NCBI RefSeq assembly: GCF_014202295.1
Contig: NZ_JACHGM010000002.1
Span: forward strand, 223,039-287,038
Origin: Borreliella afzelii
GTDB lineage: Bacteria; Spirochaetota; Spirochaetia; Borreliales; Borreliaceae
Reading direction: 5' to 3'
DNA: 64,000 nucleotides
In this document: positions 55,760 through 64,000 of the stretch, piece after piece
How the letters are laid out: every line of letters begins with the position of its first letter
Numbering within the stretch: the stretch's first letter is position 1
The notes under the pieces: generated by a model
Told to the model about the DNA's origin: nothing
Databases searched by the model: none
What the model saw: the letters and a program-made list of their open reading frames with translations, nothing else
Made by a program: the position numbers and the translations under genes

Positions 55760-56896
55760 TTATAATTTCAATAAGACATTTAAATTCCACCAGTAAACAC
55801 TAACCCCAGTTTTTCCGCCATAAAGTATGCTAAGTATTCCATCTTTAGATAAGCTTTCAGAAAGAAATGTTAAATTTGGAGGTTCAATTAAAGCTATTTG
55901 GTCTTTAATTAAGCCTTTGTTGTCTAATTTCCATATTAAATTGTTAGATAAATTTTTCATATTAGTAGAGGCTATTATTTTGTCTTTTTGTATTTTTATT
56001 ATATTAATAAAGCTTTCCTGTTTATCGTCTAGCAAGTTTTTAGGAAGGGCGATTTTACTTATTACTTCGAATTCTTTTGTTTTTTTTAAACGCATCTTAT
56101 AGACATATTGATCTTTAATTTTAATTCCAAGATCGTTTATATTTTCATTATCGTCAATGTTTTCATAGTAGGTGATTTTTACATAAAGAGTTTTTTTGTT
56201 AACTTCAAAAAAAACCTTGTCTATTGAAATATTGTAGTTTTTCTTTTGGTCATCTATTGTTTTTAGTAGGTTTTTATTGACGTAAATTTTATAAAGCGGA
56301 GAAAATTCTTTATCATAAGAATATATTATATAGCCTTCGCTATATATTGATATTATTGCAATGTTGCCGTTTTCATCAACGTTGACATCGTAAATTTGTG
56401 GAAATGGTGTTCCGTTTAAACCTTCTTGACCTAAAATTTCTACAGACGAGTTTTTGTTTAGTATTAGTATTCTCATAAAGTAAGCAATATTTTCTTTTTG
56501 ATTGAATTTTGCTTTTTTATTATCTAATTTGTCTGCAACAATAATGAAATCTTTTAACGGATATATTGATTGAATTCCTTCAAAATCTATTTTTTTTATT
56601 TTTAAATCAGGGTTTGTTTTAAATATTCCATTTTGATAAGTTTGTATTAGTTTTCCGTATGAGTTAAAAATCATCAATTTATTTGTTTTTATTTCTGCAA
56701 TGTATACTAACCCATTATACGTTTTGATATCAAATTTTGAATTTGTAAATTTGTTATCCAAGGGCATTATTGCACCAGGCAGTGTCCCGAATGGTATTTT
56801 AAATTGTTCTTCTCCTAATTCGTTTAAAGTTTTAGTATTACATGATATAATTGCAAAAAGTAAGCTTAATGTAAAAATTTTATAGTGTTTTTTCAT
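55760..56896 (-). CDS. Propeller-like lipoprotein
   Basis: A 378-residue lipoprotein with signal HYKIFTLSLLFAIISC. The body repeats beta-blade patterns typical of NHL or related propellers (NGLVYIAEIKTNKLMIFNSY, YDVNVDENGNIAIISIYSEG, GYIIYSYDKEFSPLYKIYV). Such proteins are often surface or periplasmic binding platforms, and the ligand is unknown. It is divergent from secA (69-bp gap) and first of three co-directional small envelope genes. Confidence 0.72.
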   Translation of the reverse strand: MKKHYKIFTLSLLFAIISCNTKTLNELGEEQFKIPFGTLPGAIMPLDNKFTNSKFDIKTYNGLVYIAEIKTNKLMIFNSYGKLIQTYQNGIFKTNPDLKIKKIDFEGIQSIYPLKDFIIVADKLDNKKAKFNQKENIAYFMRILILNKNSSVEILGQEGLNGTPFPQIYDVNVDENGNIAIISIYSEGYIIYSYDKEFSPLYKIYVNKNLLKTIDDQKKNYNISIDKVFFEVNKKTLYVKITYYENIDDNENINDLGIKIKDQYVYKMRLKKTKEFEVISKIALPKNLLDDKQESFINIIKIQKDKIIASTNMKNLSNNLIWKLDNKGLIKDQIALIEPPNLTFLSESLSKDGILSILYGGKTGVSVYWWNLNVLLKL

Positions 56897-56965
56897 ATTT
56901 TTTATTTTATCATTTAAAATGAAAAATGACTTTAAGTCAATTATTTAGGAGAATTAATACCTACC

Positions 56966-59665
56966 ATGTTAAAAGCAGTACTTGAGAGAACCATTGGCTC
57001 AAAAAGTAAAAGAGATTTAAAAGATTATCTTCCAACTTTAAGAAATATTAATAAGCTTGAGCGTTGGGCATTGTTATTATCAGATGAAGATTTTTCAAAA
57101 GAGACGGAAAAGCTTAAAGATGAATTAAAATCGGGCAACTCTTTAGAGAGTATTTTAGAGCGAGCTTTTACTCTGTCTAGAGAAGCTGCTAGAAGGCGTC
57201 TTAAGGAAAGGCCTTATGATGTGCAAATCATTGCGGGGCTTGCTCTTCACAAAGGCAAAATAATAGAGATGAAGACAGGAGAAGGAAAAACCCTCTCGTC
57301 AGTTCAAGCGGCTTATTTGAATAGTTTAACAGGAGATGGGGTTATTATTGTTACTGTTAATGACTATCTTGCAGAGCGTGATTCCAATTGGATGAAGCCA
57401 GTTTTTGATCTTTTGGGTGTTAGCGTGGGGGTTGTTCTATCTAATATGGATTATGAGCTAAGAAAAGCTCAATATGCCAAAGATATTACTTATGTTACAA
57501 ACAATGAACTTGGATTTGATTACTTAAGAGATAATATGCGTTATGACTTGAATGAAAAATCTTTAAGAAAGTTTAATTATTGTATTATTGATGAGATCGA
57601 TTCTATTTTGATTGATGAAGCAAGAACCCCTTTGATTATTTCAGGACCTACTGAAGGCAATACCAATGCTTATCTTGAAGTTAATTCTCTTGTATCTTTT
57701 TTAAAAGAGTGTTCCAAGGATTCCAAAACAGGTGATTATCCTTTAGAAATAGACGACCTTGATGGCGATTACACTGTTGATGAGAAAGCCAAAAGAATTT
57801 CTTTTACTGCTAAAGGACTTAATAATCTTGAGCAGCTTTTAGTTTCTAAAGGCATTATTAGTGGATCTATGTATACTGATTCAAATTTTAATTATGTTCA
57901 TTATATGACACAAGCCTTGAAAGCGCATTTGCTTTTTTTAAAAAATAGAGAATATATTGTTGGTGATTCTGGAGTTGAGATTGTAGATGAATTTACCGGT
58001 AGAGTTTTAACAGGACGAAGATATTCTGATGGACTTCATCAAGCTATTGAGGCTAAAGAAGGAGTTAGAGTTGCTAATGAAAATAAGACCATGGCAACCA
58101 TTACTTTCCAAAATTTATTTAGAATGTTTAATAAAATTTCTGGCATGACGGGTACAGCTGATACAGAAGCTAAGGAATTCCACAGAATATATAATCTTGA
58201 TGTAGTTGTAGTTCCAACAAATAGATTGTTAGCGCGAATAGATGAAGATGATACTATTTATTATACGGAAGAATTTAAGTTTAATGCGATTACAGATGAG
58301 GTTTATAAAACTTATAAGAAGGGGCAACCGGTTTTAGTGGGAACTGTTTCTATTGAAAAATCTGAGATTTTATCAGCTATGTTTAAAAGTAGAGGAATTA
58401 AGCACGAAGTTCTTAATGCAAAAAATCATTCTCGAGAAGCATTTATTATTGCTGAAGCTGGAGCAAAACATGCGGTTACAATTGCAACAAATATGGCTGG
58501 TCGTGGTACTGATATTAAACTTGGAGGCAATATTGAGCACAGGGTTAGAAAAAAAATTGGAACTAATGTAAGCCTTGAAGAATTTCAAGAGGCTGTTAAA
58601 AATGAGAGAGAAGATTACCTAAAAGATTATAATGAGGTTAAAAGTCTTGGTGGGCTTTATGTTATTGGTAGTGAACGTCACGAATCAAGGCGAATAGACA
58701 ATCAGCTTCGTGGGCGTAGCGGAAGACAAGGCGACCCTGGGCGTTCAAGATTTTATGTGTCGCTTGAAGATGATTTAATGCGCCTTTTTGCTGGAGACAA
58801 CCTGAGGTCATTAATGGGTAAGCTTGGAATGGCAACGGGAGAGCCTATTACACATTCTCTTTTAACCAAATCTTTGATTAATGCCCAAAAAAGAGTAGAA
58901 GACAGAAATTTTGAAATTAGAAAGCATTTATTGGAGTATGACGATGTTATTACAAAGCAGAGAGATTTTATTTATGCCCAGAGAAATTCTATTCTTGAAG
59001 ATACAGCTATTAAGGATCGTATTCTTATTGCTTTAGAGGAATATCTTACTTTTTTGCTTGAGGGAGCAAAAAGTAGCACAGTTTCAAATGTTTTTTTAAA
59101 TGAAGTAAATTTAATTTTTGCCTACATGCTTGAAGGTCTTGGTTCTATTGAAAATATTAATTCTCTTGATTTAAAGGCCAAGTTAATGCAAATAGCAAAG
59201 GCAAATTTAGATGAGAAGGAGAATTCGATCGGCAGAGATCTTTTTAATGGATTTTTAAGATACGAATATTTGAGAAATATTGATTCTAAATTTCAAGAGC
59301 ATCTTGCAAATTTAGATTCTTTAAGAGAGGCTGTTTATCTAAGGTCTTATGCTAATAAAAATCCAATTACAGAGTACAAGGAAGAGGGGTTTTTAATATT
59401 TAGCGAGCTTATTAAGGATATTAAAGTGTCTACCATAAGGCGTGTTCTTCAGTTGAAATTGGATAGCAATTCTTCCAATTTTAAGTCAGTAAAGAAATCT
59501 AAAAATGTTAATTCAATCCATAAAGAACTTTCAGGAATTGTTATTAATGAAAATAAAAGCGTTTCTAATGTTCAAGTAGTTAGAAGTTCTCCCAAAATAG
59601 GTAGAAATGAGCCTTGTTATTGTGGAAGTGGGAAGAAATATAAAAATTGTCATGGTAAAAGTTAG
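56966..59665 (+). CDS. secA: Preprotein translocase ATPase SecA
   Basis: The motor of Sec-dependent export. The 899-residue protein has Walker [90 protein letters not shown] and the C-terminal zinc motif [14 protein letters not shown]. All DEAD-motor motifs look intact. The GGAG site lies 14 nt before the ATG, an unusual spacing; an in-frame ATA sits at the usual distance. sodA follows after 14 bp. Confidence 0.96.
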   Translation: MLKAVLERTIGSKSKRDLKDYLPTLRNINKLERWALLLSDEDFSKETEKLKDELKSGNSLESILERAFTLSREAARRRLKERPYDVQIIAGLALHKGKIIEMKTGEGKTLSSVQAAYLNSLTGDGVIIVTVNDYLAERDSNWMKPVFDLLGVSVGVVLSNMDYELRKAQYAKDITYVTNNELGFDYLRDNMRYDLNEKSLRKFNYCIIDEIDSILIDEARTPLIISGPTEGNTNAYLEVNSLVSFLKECSKDSKTGDYPLEIDDLDGDYTVDEKAKRISFTAKGLNNLEQLLVSKGIISGSMYTDSNFNYVHYMTQALKAHLLFLKNREYIVGDSGVEIVDEFTGRVLTGRRYSDGLHQAIEAKEGVRVANENKTMATITFQNLFRMFNKISGMTGTADTEAKEFHRIYNLDVVVVPTNRLLARIDEDDTIYYTEEFKFNAITDEVYKTYKKGQPVLVGTVSIEKSEILSAMFKSRGIKHEVLNAKNHSREAFIIAEAGAKHAVTIATNMAGRGTDIKLGGNIEHRVRKKIGTNVSLEEFQEAVKNEREDYLKDYNEVKSLGGLYVIGSERHESRRIDNQLRGRSGRQGDPGRSRFYVSLEDDLMRLFAGDNLRSLMGKLGMATGEPITHSLLTKSLINAQKRVEDRNFEIRKHLLEYDDVITKQRDFIYAQRNSILEDTAIKDRILIALEEYLTFLLEGAKSSTVSNVFLNEVNLIFAYMLEGLGSIENINSLDLKAKLMQIAKANLDEKENSIGRDLFNGFLRYEYLRNIDSKFQEHLANLDSLREAVYLRSYANKNPITEYKEEGFLIFSELIKDIKVSTIRRVLQLKLDSNSSNFKSVKKSKNVNSIHKELSGIVINENKSVSNVQVVRSSPKIGRNEPCYCGSGKKYKNCHGKS

Positions 59666-59679
59666 AACAGGAGGTTATT

Positions 59680-60291
59680 ATGTTTAAATTGCCAGAACTT
59701 GGTTACAATTATGATGCTGTTGAGCCTTATATTGATGCCAAAACTATGGAAATTCATCATAGCAAACATCATAATGGTTTTGTAATAAATTTGAATTCTA
59801 TTTTAGAAAAAATGGGCAAAAGTCATTTAGAAGACGTTTCAAACATATTAATAAATATTCATGATTTTCCAGATGAATTTCAAACCCCAATTAGAAATAA
59901 TGCTGGAGGGTATTCTAACCATACTCTATATTTTAGAACTTTAAAACCAGGAAACAAGAGTAATCTTTTGGAAAAGTTTGAAAATGATATTAATGTAACT
60001 TTTGGAAGTCTAGATGTTCTTAAGGCCAGCTTGAAAGATACCGCAATGAAAATTTTTGGAAGTGGTTGGGCATGGTTAGTATTGTGTCCTGATAGTGGGC
60101 TTAAAGTGATTTCAATGCCTAATCAGGATAGTCCTTTAATGAAGTCTTATAAACCGGTTTTAGGTATTGATGTTTGGGAGCATGCTTATTATCTTAAATA
60201 TCAAAATAGAAGAATTGAATATGTCGATGCATTTTTAAAGGCTTTAAATTGGGAAGAAGTTTCAAAAATTTACAATGAAGCTCACAATTAG
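59680..60291 (+). CDS. sodA: Superoxide dismutase, Mn type
   Basis: Converts superoxide to hydrogen peroxide and oxygen. The 203-residue protein has the metal ligands His26 (EIHHSKHH), the His of YSNHTLYF, and the Asp and His of DVWEHAYY. The AGGYSNH and NQDSPL segments favour Mn over Fe. In Borrelia, which uses manganese in place of iron, SodA is known to be Mn-dependent. Two usual second-sphere residues differ: Tyr34 is Phe and the His of GGH-NH is Tyr. A GGAGG site precedes the ATG 14 bp after secA, so it may share the secA transcript. Confidence 0.94.
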   Translation: MFKLPELGYNYDAVEPYIDAKTMEIHHSKHHNGFVINLNSILEKMGKSHLEDVSNILINIHDFPDEFQTPIRNNAGGYSNHTLYFRTLKPGNKSNLLEKFENDINVTFGSLDVLKASLKDTAMKIFGSGWAWLVLCPDSGLKVISMPNQDSPLMKSYKPVLGIDVWEHAYYLKYQNRRIEYVDAFLKALNWEEVSKIYNEAHN

Positions 60292-60353
60292 TTTTTATTT
60301 TATAAAGATTTGTAATTTTAGAGTTAGTATTTTATTTTAAAATTTTAAGTAAT

Positions 60354-61160
60354 TTATTTTAAGTCATTATTAAAGTTTTTTCTTTCTATGTCATTAAAGT
60401 ACTCTACTGTTCCGACTTTTAATTCGTAAGTTGCATTTTTGTCAGATACTATGATTGCATTTTTATGCAATTGAAGTGCGCTAATTGTCCACATATGATT
60501 AATGCCTTTTTCAATGGCATGCTTTAATGCTCTTGCTTTGTTATGTCCGTTTACTATTATTAAAATTTCTTGCGAATCCATAATTGTTCCAATTCCAACA
60601 GTTAGAGCGCTTTTGGGAACTTTGTTCACATTTCCTTCAAAAAATCTTGAATTAGCAATGATTGTATCTTGGGTTAAAGTTTTAATTCTTGTTCTTGATG
60701 TTAAGGAGGAGCCCGGTTCGTTAAAAGCAATGTGGCCATCAGGTCCGATTCCACCTACAAAAAGCATGATTCCTCCGAAAGATTTGATTTTTTTTTCATA
60801 CTCTTCACATTCTTTTTCGAGATTTAAAGCATTTCCATTTAATATATTTATGTTTTCTTTTTTAATATCAATATGAGAAAAAAAATTTTTCCACATAAAT
60901 GAATGGTAACTTTCAGGATGATTTTGTTCGATTCCTATGTATTCATCCATGTTAAAAGTTATGACATTTTGAAATGAAATTTTTCCACTTTTATTTAATT
61001 CAATTAAATTCTTGTACATACCGATTGGAGAGCTTCCTGTTGGAAGTCCAAGGATAAATGGCTTTTTTTTTGTTGGAGAAAATTCTTTAATTTTTTGTGC
61101 TACGTGATTGGCTGCCCACTTTGATACGTCTTCATGCGTAGGTCTGATTATTAATCTCAT
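60354..61160 (-). CDS. nagB: Glucosamine-6-phosphate deaminase
   Basis: Converts glucosamine-6-phosphate to fructose-6-phosphate and ammonia. The 268-residue protein has [61 protein letters not shown] and [10 protein letters not shown], as in long-form NagB. AAGGAG precedes the ATG. It follows nagA by 26 bp. In Borrelia this pathway handles tick-derived chitobiose and N-acetylglucosamine. Confidence 0.95.
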   Translation of the reverse strand: MRLIIRPTHEDVSKWAANHVAQKIKEFSPTKKKPFILGLPTGSSPIGMYKNLIELNKSGKISFQNVITFNMDEYIGIEQNHPESYHSFMWKNFFSHIDIKKENINILNGNALNLEKECEEYEKKIKSFGGIMLFVGGIGPDGHIAFNEPGSSLTSRTRIKTLTQDTIIANSRFFEGNVNKVPKSALTVGIGTIMDSQEILIIVNGHNKARALKHAIEKGINHMWTISALQLHKNAIIVSDKNATYELKVGTVEYFNDIERKNFNNDLK

Positions 61161-61186
61161 TGTGATCTCCTTAAAATAGGTTAAAG

Positions 61187-62392
61187 TTAGAGATTGTTAA
61201 AAATTATTTTAGATTCTATCATTGTTAATTTTAGATTAAAATCTTTATCTAAGACATTGATGTTTGCATCGTATCCATGGCATATTAACCCCTTTTTGTC
61301 AATATTAAGAATTCTTGTTGGATTGTAAGAGCTTGCTTGAACAGCATCGCTCAAACTGTAGCCGAATTCTATTAAATTTTTAAGACCTTGTATCATTGTA
61401 AGTGTTGATCCAGCTATTGTGTTGCTTTTTACGCTGTGGAATAATCCATCTTCTGCAATATAAACTTCATCTCCGTTTGCAATTAGTTTTCCAGAAGTTT
61501 GAAAATTTGGAGTAAGTCCATCAGTTACAAGTACTATTTTACTTATATCTTTAAGCTTTCTAAGCATTAAAACTAATTTTGGGTGTATATGATGACCATC
61601 TGCAATAATTTCACAAGAAACGTCACCGTGTATTAATACTGCTCCTATTGCGTTTGGATTTCTGTGGTCAAGTTTTGACATTGCGTTGAAAAAATGGGTT
61701 GTGTGAAGTATTCCAACTTGAAATCCTTCGATCATATTTTCATATTTTGCGTTTGTGTGTCCTGCTTGAAGGTTTATATTATTTTCAAGGCAAAATATTG
61801 CAAGTTCTCTCATTCCTTTAAGCTCGGGAGCAACAGTCATTGTTTTTATGTGTGTTTTTCTTTTGCCGTTTGATCCTGTAAATATCCCGCCAGCAGCATC
61901 TATTAGTTTTTGCATAACTTTAATGCTAGGCTCATGAAGATAAGAAACAGGGTGCGCTCCTCTTTTTTCAGGGGAAAAAAATGGCCCTTCAAGGTGAAGT
62001 CCTAGAATTTTAGCTCCCTTTTCTTTACCAATTGCTGCTGTACAAGCTTTTATTATTTGAATCATTTCATCTATTGGTCTTGGATAAAGAGTTGGTAAAA
62101 ATCCTACTACGCCATATTGTGCTAAATGCTCTGACATTTTAAGTATTGATTCTGTTGAACACTGGTCTGTTCCATAACCGTGAAATCCATGAATATGGCT
62201 GTCGTAAAGTCCGGGAGTTATATAGTTGCCTTTTGTATCAATCATTTGATATTCTCTAAGATCCATTTTTTTAAGCCTATCAGATGTTACAATATCAAAA
62301 ATTTTATTATCTTTAATTAGGACCGCTGAATTATCTAGTTTGTCATTTCCAGTTAAAACGGATTTTGAGTTGAATAAACAAAAATTTAGCAT
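61187..62392 (-). CDS. nagA: N-acetylglucosamine-6-phosphate deacetylase
   Basis: Feeds NagB by removing acetate. The 401-residue protein has [34 protein letters not shown] (catalytic Glu), [25 protein letters not shown] and LVTDGL. An ATG two codons earlier (62398) is only 2 nt from the AAGGA site, whereas the ATG at 62392 has an 8-nt spacing, so the latter is chosen. Confidence 0.94.
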   Translation of the reverse strand: MLNFCLFNSKSVLTGNDKLDNSAVLIKDNKIFDIVTSDRLKKMDLREYQMIDTKGNYITPGLYDSHIHGFHGYGTDQCSTESILKMSEHLAQYGVVGFLPTLYPRPIDEMIQIIKACTAAIGKEKGAKILGLHLEGPFFSPEKRGAHPVSYLHEPSIKVMQKLIDAAGGIFTGSNGKRKTHIKTMTVAPELKGMRELAIFCLENNINLQAGHTNAKYENMIEGFQVGILHTTHFFNAMSKLDHRNPNAIGAVLIHGDVSCEIIADGHHIHPKLVLMLRKLKDISKIVLVTDGLTPNFQTSGKLIANGDEVYIAEDGLFHSVKSNTIAGSTLTMIQGLKNLIEFGYSLSDAVQASSYNPTRILNIDKKGLICHGYDANINVLDKDFNLKLTMIESKIIFNNL

Positions 62393-62545
62393 TTTCATGT
62401 TCCTTTTAATTTATTTTACTATAAACATTAATCTTTTTTAAAGTTTTTGTTTTTTATATTTTTTTATTTTAAAGTATTTAGATGCTTAAGGGTTGAATTT
62501 TTTAAATTTATTAAAATTATTATATTTTATTTTCAATTTTATTAA

Positions 62546-62554
62546 TGATATAAT
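62546..62554 (+). promoter_or_regulatory. Extended -10 promoter of fliD
   Basis: TGATATAAT is a perfect extended -10 just upstream of the GGAGGG site of fliD. There is no clear -35. The predicted start near 62561 would leave a leader of about 14 nt. Sigma70 type, as for other Borrelia flagellar genes. Confidence 0.6.
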
Positions 62555-62574
62555 GTGTTTTGGAGGGCATTGTT

Positions 62575-64000
62575 ATGGTATCAGGATTTTTTGTTCCTGG
62601 ACTTGAGAGCAAATATAATACTAAAGAAATTCGTGAATCCATGCTTAAGCCCGATAAAGCCAAAATTGATTCTTCTTTTAAGAAACTTGAATCTTTAGAG
62701 CAAGAGAAAAGTGCTTGGCAGTTAATTAATAGAAAAATCTCTACTTTAAATTCTCTTGCAAAAGAATTGACCTCACTTAACAGTCCTTTTAATTTAATGT
62801 CAGGAAATTCTAGTAATAGTGAAGTTTTGACCCTGTCTACTCGATATGGATCTAAGAATGAGACTCACAAGTTAATTGTTGATCAAATAGCGTCAGCCGA
62901 TGTTTTTTTGTCTTCAAACTTTGATCCTAAAAAAGTTACAATTCCAGAAGGAGAATATGTATTTTTAGTTGGCAAGAAAGAAATTAATGTAAAAAGTAAT
63001 GGTAACATTGATTTACTTGTAAGGGATATTAATAACAAGGGAAAAGGCTTTTTGTCTGCAAAAATAGTAAAAAGTGATAAAAACGGGAATAGTCGTTTTA
63101 TTTTGCAATCCTTAAAGGAAGGTAAAGAAAATAAACTTATTATAAAAGGGGAAGGATTAGCTTTTGCTAAGCAAATTGGCATTTTAAGCGAATTGAAAAC
63201 CAATTTTAATCCCAACCTTTCAGATATTGTTGTAAATCAATCTAGTAGTAATAATAGACTTGCTTTTGAAAATAATAATCTTGTTTTAAATCCACTTTCA
63301 GAGGTGTCGATTGAAATCCCTGAAGATATTGAAATTACATCTAGGAGTAAAATTAAATTTGAAGTTAAGTATTTTGATACAGGTTTAGAAGAGTCTGATA
63401 GTAAAATTATTTTTAATCCTGGAGAAGCTACATTTAAGGATGCAAAAGTCGACAGTGAAGATAGTGTGGTTGATCTTGGATCTGATTTAAAAACTCCTTT
63501 GGAAAAAAAATATATTCAAATGAATATGGTTAAAATATCTAGCAAGGAAGGTTCCTTGGAGCTTCCTTTAATAAATATTTCAAATAATTTTGAAGAAGTT
63601 GAAGTTGATATTGGAGCTCTTTCTAATTTAGAAGAAATAAATATTGAAAATAAAGCGAATAATAAAGTAGTTGTGATTAGTAATGTCGAAGTTTTTGATC
63701 CAAAAAATAGAGATGGTTATTTGCCAATAAATGCTAAAAGTTTTGCTGAGAATGCAAAAATTAAATTTGATGGAGTAGATGTTGAGAGAGATTCAAATGT
63801 TATTAATGATTTAGTTCCAAATGTGACATTAAGTTTAAAAAAAGCTTCAAGCGATATGGTTGAGGCTAAGGTTGAGCCCGATTATGAGGGGATTAAGAGA
63901 ATTCTTTTAGATTTTATTGGTGCCTATAATGAGGTTCTTGCTGAGATTAATATTGTAAGTTCCAACGAAGATCAACTTGGTAATCAAAAGTCTAGTATAG
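62575..64000 (+). CDS. fliD: Flagellar filament cap protein FliD, N-terminal part (runs off window)
   Basis: The cap at the filament tip that folds flagellin subunits. The frame is open from ATG 62575 (GGAGGG upstream) to the window end, 475 residues. The N-terminus VPGLESKYNTKEIRESMLK, KLESLEQEKSAWQLINRKIS and LSTRYGSKNETHKL fit FliD. It has the usual lack of a signal peptide, and the C-terminal coiled coil would follow beyond the window. It is divergent from nagA. Confidence 0.93.
   Translation, partial: MVSGFFVPGLESKYNTKEIRESMLKPDKAKIDSSFKKLESLEQEKSAWQLINRKISTLNSLAKELTSLNSPFNLMSGNSSNSEVLTLSTRYGSKNETHKLIVDQIASADVFLSSNFDPKKVTIPEGEYVFLVGKKEINVKSNGNIDLLVRDINNKGKGFLSAKIVKSDKNGNSRFILQSLKEGKENKLIIKGEGLAFAKQIGILSELKTNFNPNLSDIVVNQSSSNNRLAFENNNLVLNPLSEVSIEIPEDIEITSRSKIKFEVKYFDTGLEESDSKIIFNPGEATFKDAKVDSEDSVVDLGSDLKTPLEKKYIQMNMVKISSKEGSLELPLINISNNFEEVEVDIGALSNLEEINIENKANNKVVVISNVEVFDPKNRDGYLPINAKSFAENAKIKFDGVDVERDSNVINDLVPNVTLSLKKASSDMVEAKVEPDYEGIKRILLDFIGAYNEVLAEINIVSSNEDQLGNQKSSI

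Noticed and set aside
60502-60876. 124-residue + strand frame opposite nagB
   Set aside because: Shadow of nagB codons; no start signal and no recognisable domain.
62883-63215. 110-residue minus-strand frame opposite fliD
   Set aside because: Antisense to a clear FliD sequence; composition is that of reversed codons.
1-64000. CRISPR array, prophage, insertion sequence or foreign island
   Set aside because: No direct-repeat/spacer array, transposase, integrase or change in base composition was seen; the window looks like conserved core chromosome.

Overview
The window is a piece of the linear chromosome of a Lyme-group spirochaete (Borrelia/Borreliella burgdorferi sensu lato). The base composition is very AT-rich, no mobile elements are visible, and the gene order from lmp1 to fliD matches what I remember of the B. 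burgdorferi chromosome, read here in the opposite direction to the usual numbering. The gene content also fits: flagellar genes with sigma70-type promoters, a batABD cluster, Mn-type SOD, nagA/nagB, csrA-fliW and several spirochaete-only lipoproteins. I could not run searches, so species level is not resolved. The + strand looks richer in G and T, as expected if it is the leading strand.

Layout. 1-5.3 kb: the 5' part of lmp1 with 54-residue repeats, a TPR protein, an unknown protein, galU and the divergent rsmD. 5.3-10.7 kb: a degenerate HD-GYP protein, two tandem tRNA-Phe genes, hflK-hflC, a CBS/DUF21 membrane protein and tRNA-Cys. 10.8-19.6 kb: murE-ddl (peptidoglycan precursors), facing prfA-prmC-rel plus a membrane protein with an M28-like lumenal domain. 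19.6-23.3 kb: a TPR protein and tatD, facing a lipoprotein and a membrane protein. 23.5-26.2 kb: infC-rpmI-rplT, then a small gene with tsaE and tsaB. 26.1-30.5 kb: the flgN-flgK-flgL-fliW-csrA flagellar operon. 30.5-34.4 kb: mnmE-mnmG-rsmG. 34.5-41.8 kb: a seven-gene moxR/bat operon. 41.8-48.4 kb: infA, dksA, an OmpA-family protein, malQ, a glycoside-hydrolase-like secreted protein and a cation/Ca exchanger. 48.5-56.9 kb: mostly spirochaete-specific genes, including a 55-residue basic protein, a repeat-rich secreted protein, alr, a paralogous lipoprotein/secreted pair and three small envelope genes. 57-64 kb: secA, sodA, nagB, nagA and the 5' part of fliD.

How the genes fit together. Translation and tRNA modification: infA, infC, prfA with its methylase prmC, tsaB/tsaE, mnmE/mnmG, rsmD, rsmG. 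Stringent response: rel and dksA. Cell wall: murE, ddl, alr, with nagA/nagB returning amino sugars to glycolysis. Motility: hook-filament junction proteins FlgK/FlgL, their probable chaperone, the FliD cap, and the FliW-CsrA regulatory pair. Envelope: SecA, HflKC, the Bat cluster and many lipoproteins.

The most unusual points are an HD-GYP protein that has lost its metal ligands, natural substitutions at conserved active-site positions in SodA (Phe34) and MalQ (Lys305, Ser406), a MurE with a DEDPR specificity motif in a lineage that uses ornithine, tandem tRNA-Phe genes that differ only by two compensated acceptor-stem pairs, a BatD with a BatE-like tail, a probable leaderless mnmE mRNA, and a 55-residue basic gene with a very strong ribosome binding site. 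I saw no CRISPR array, prophage, insertion sequence or clearly foreign island.
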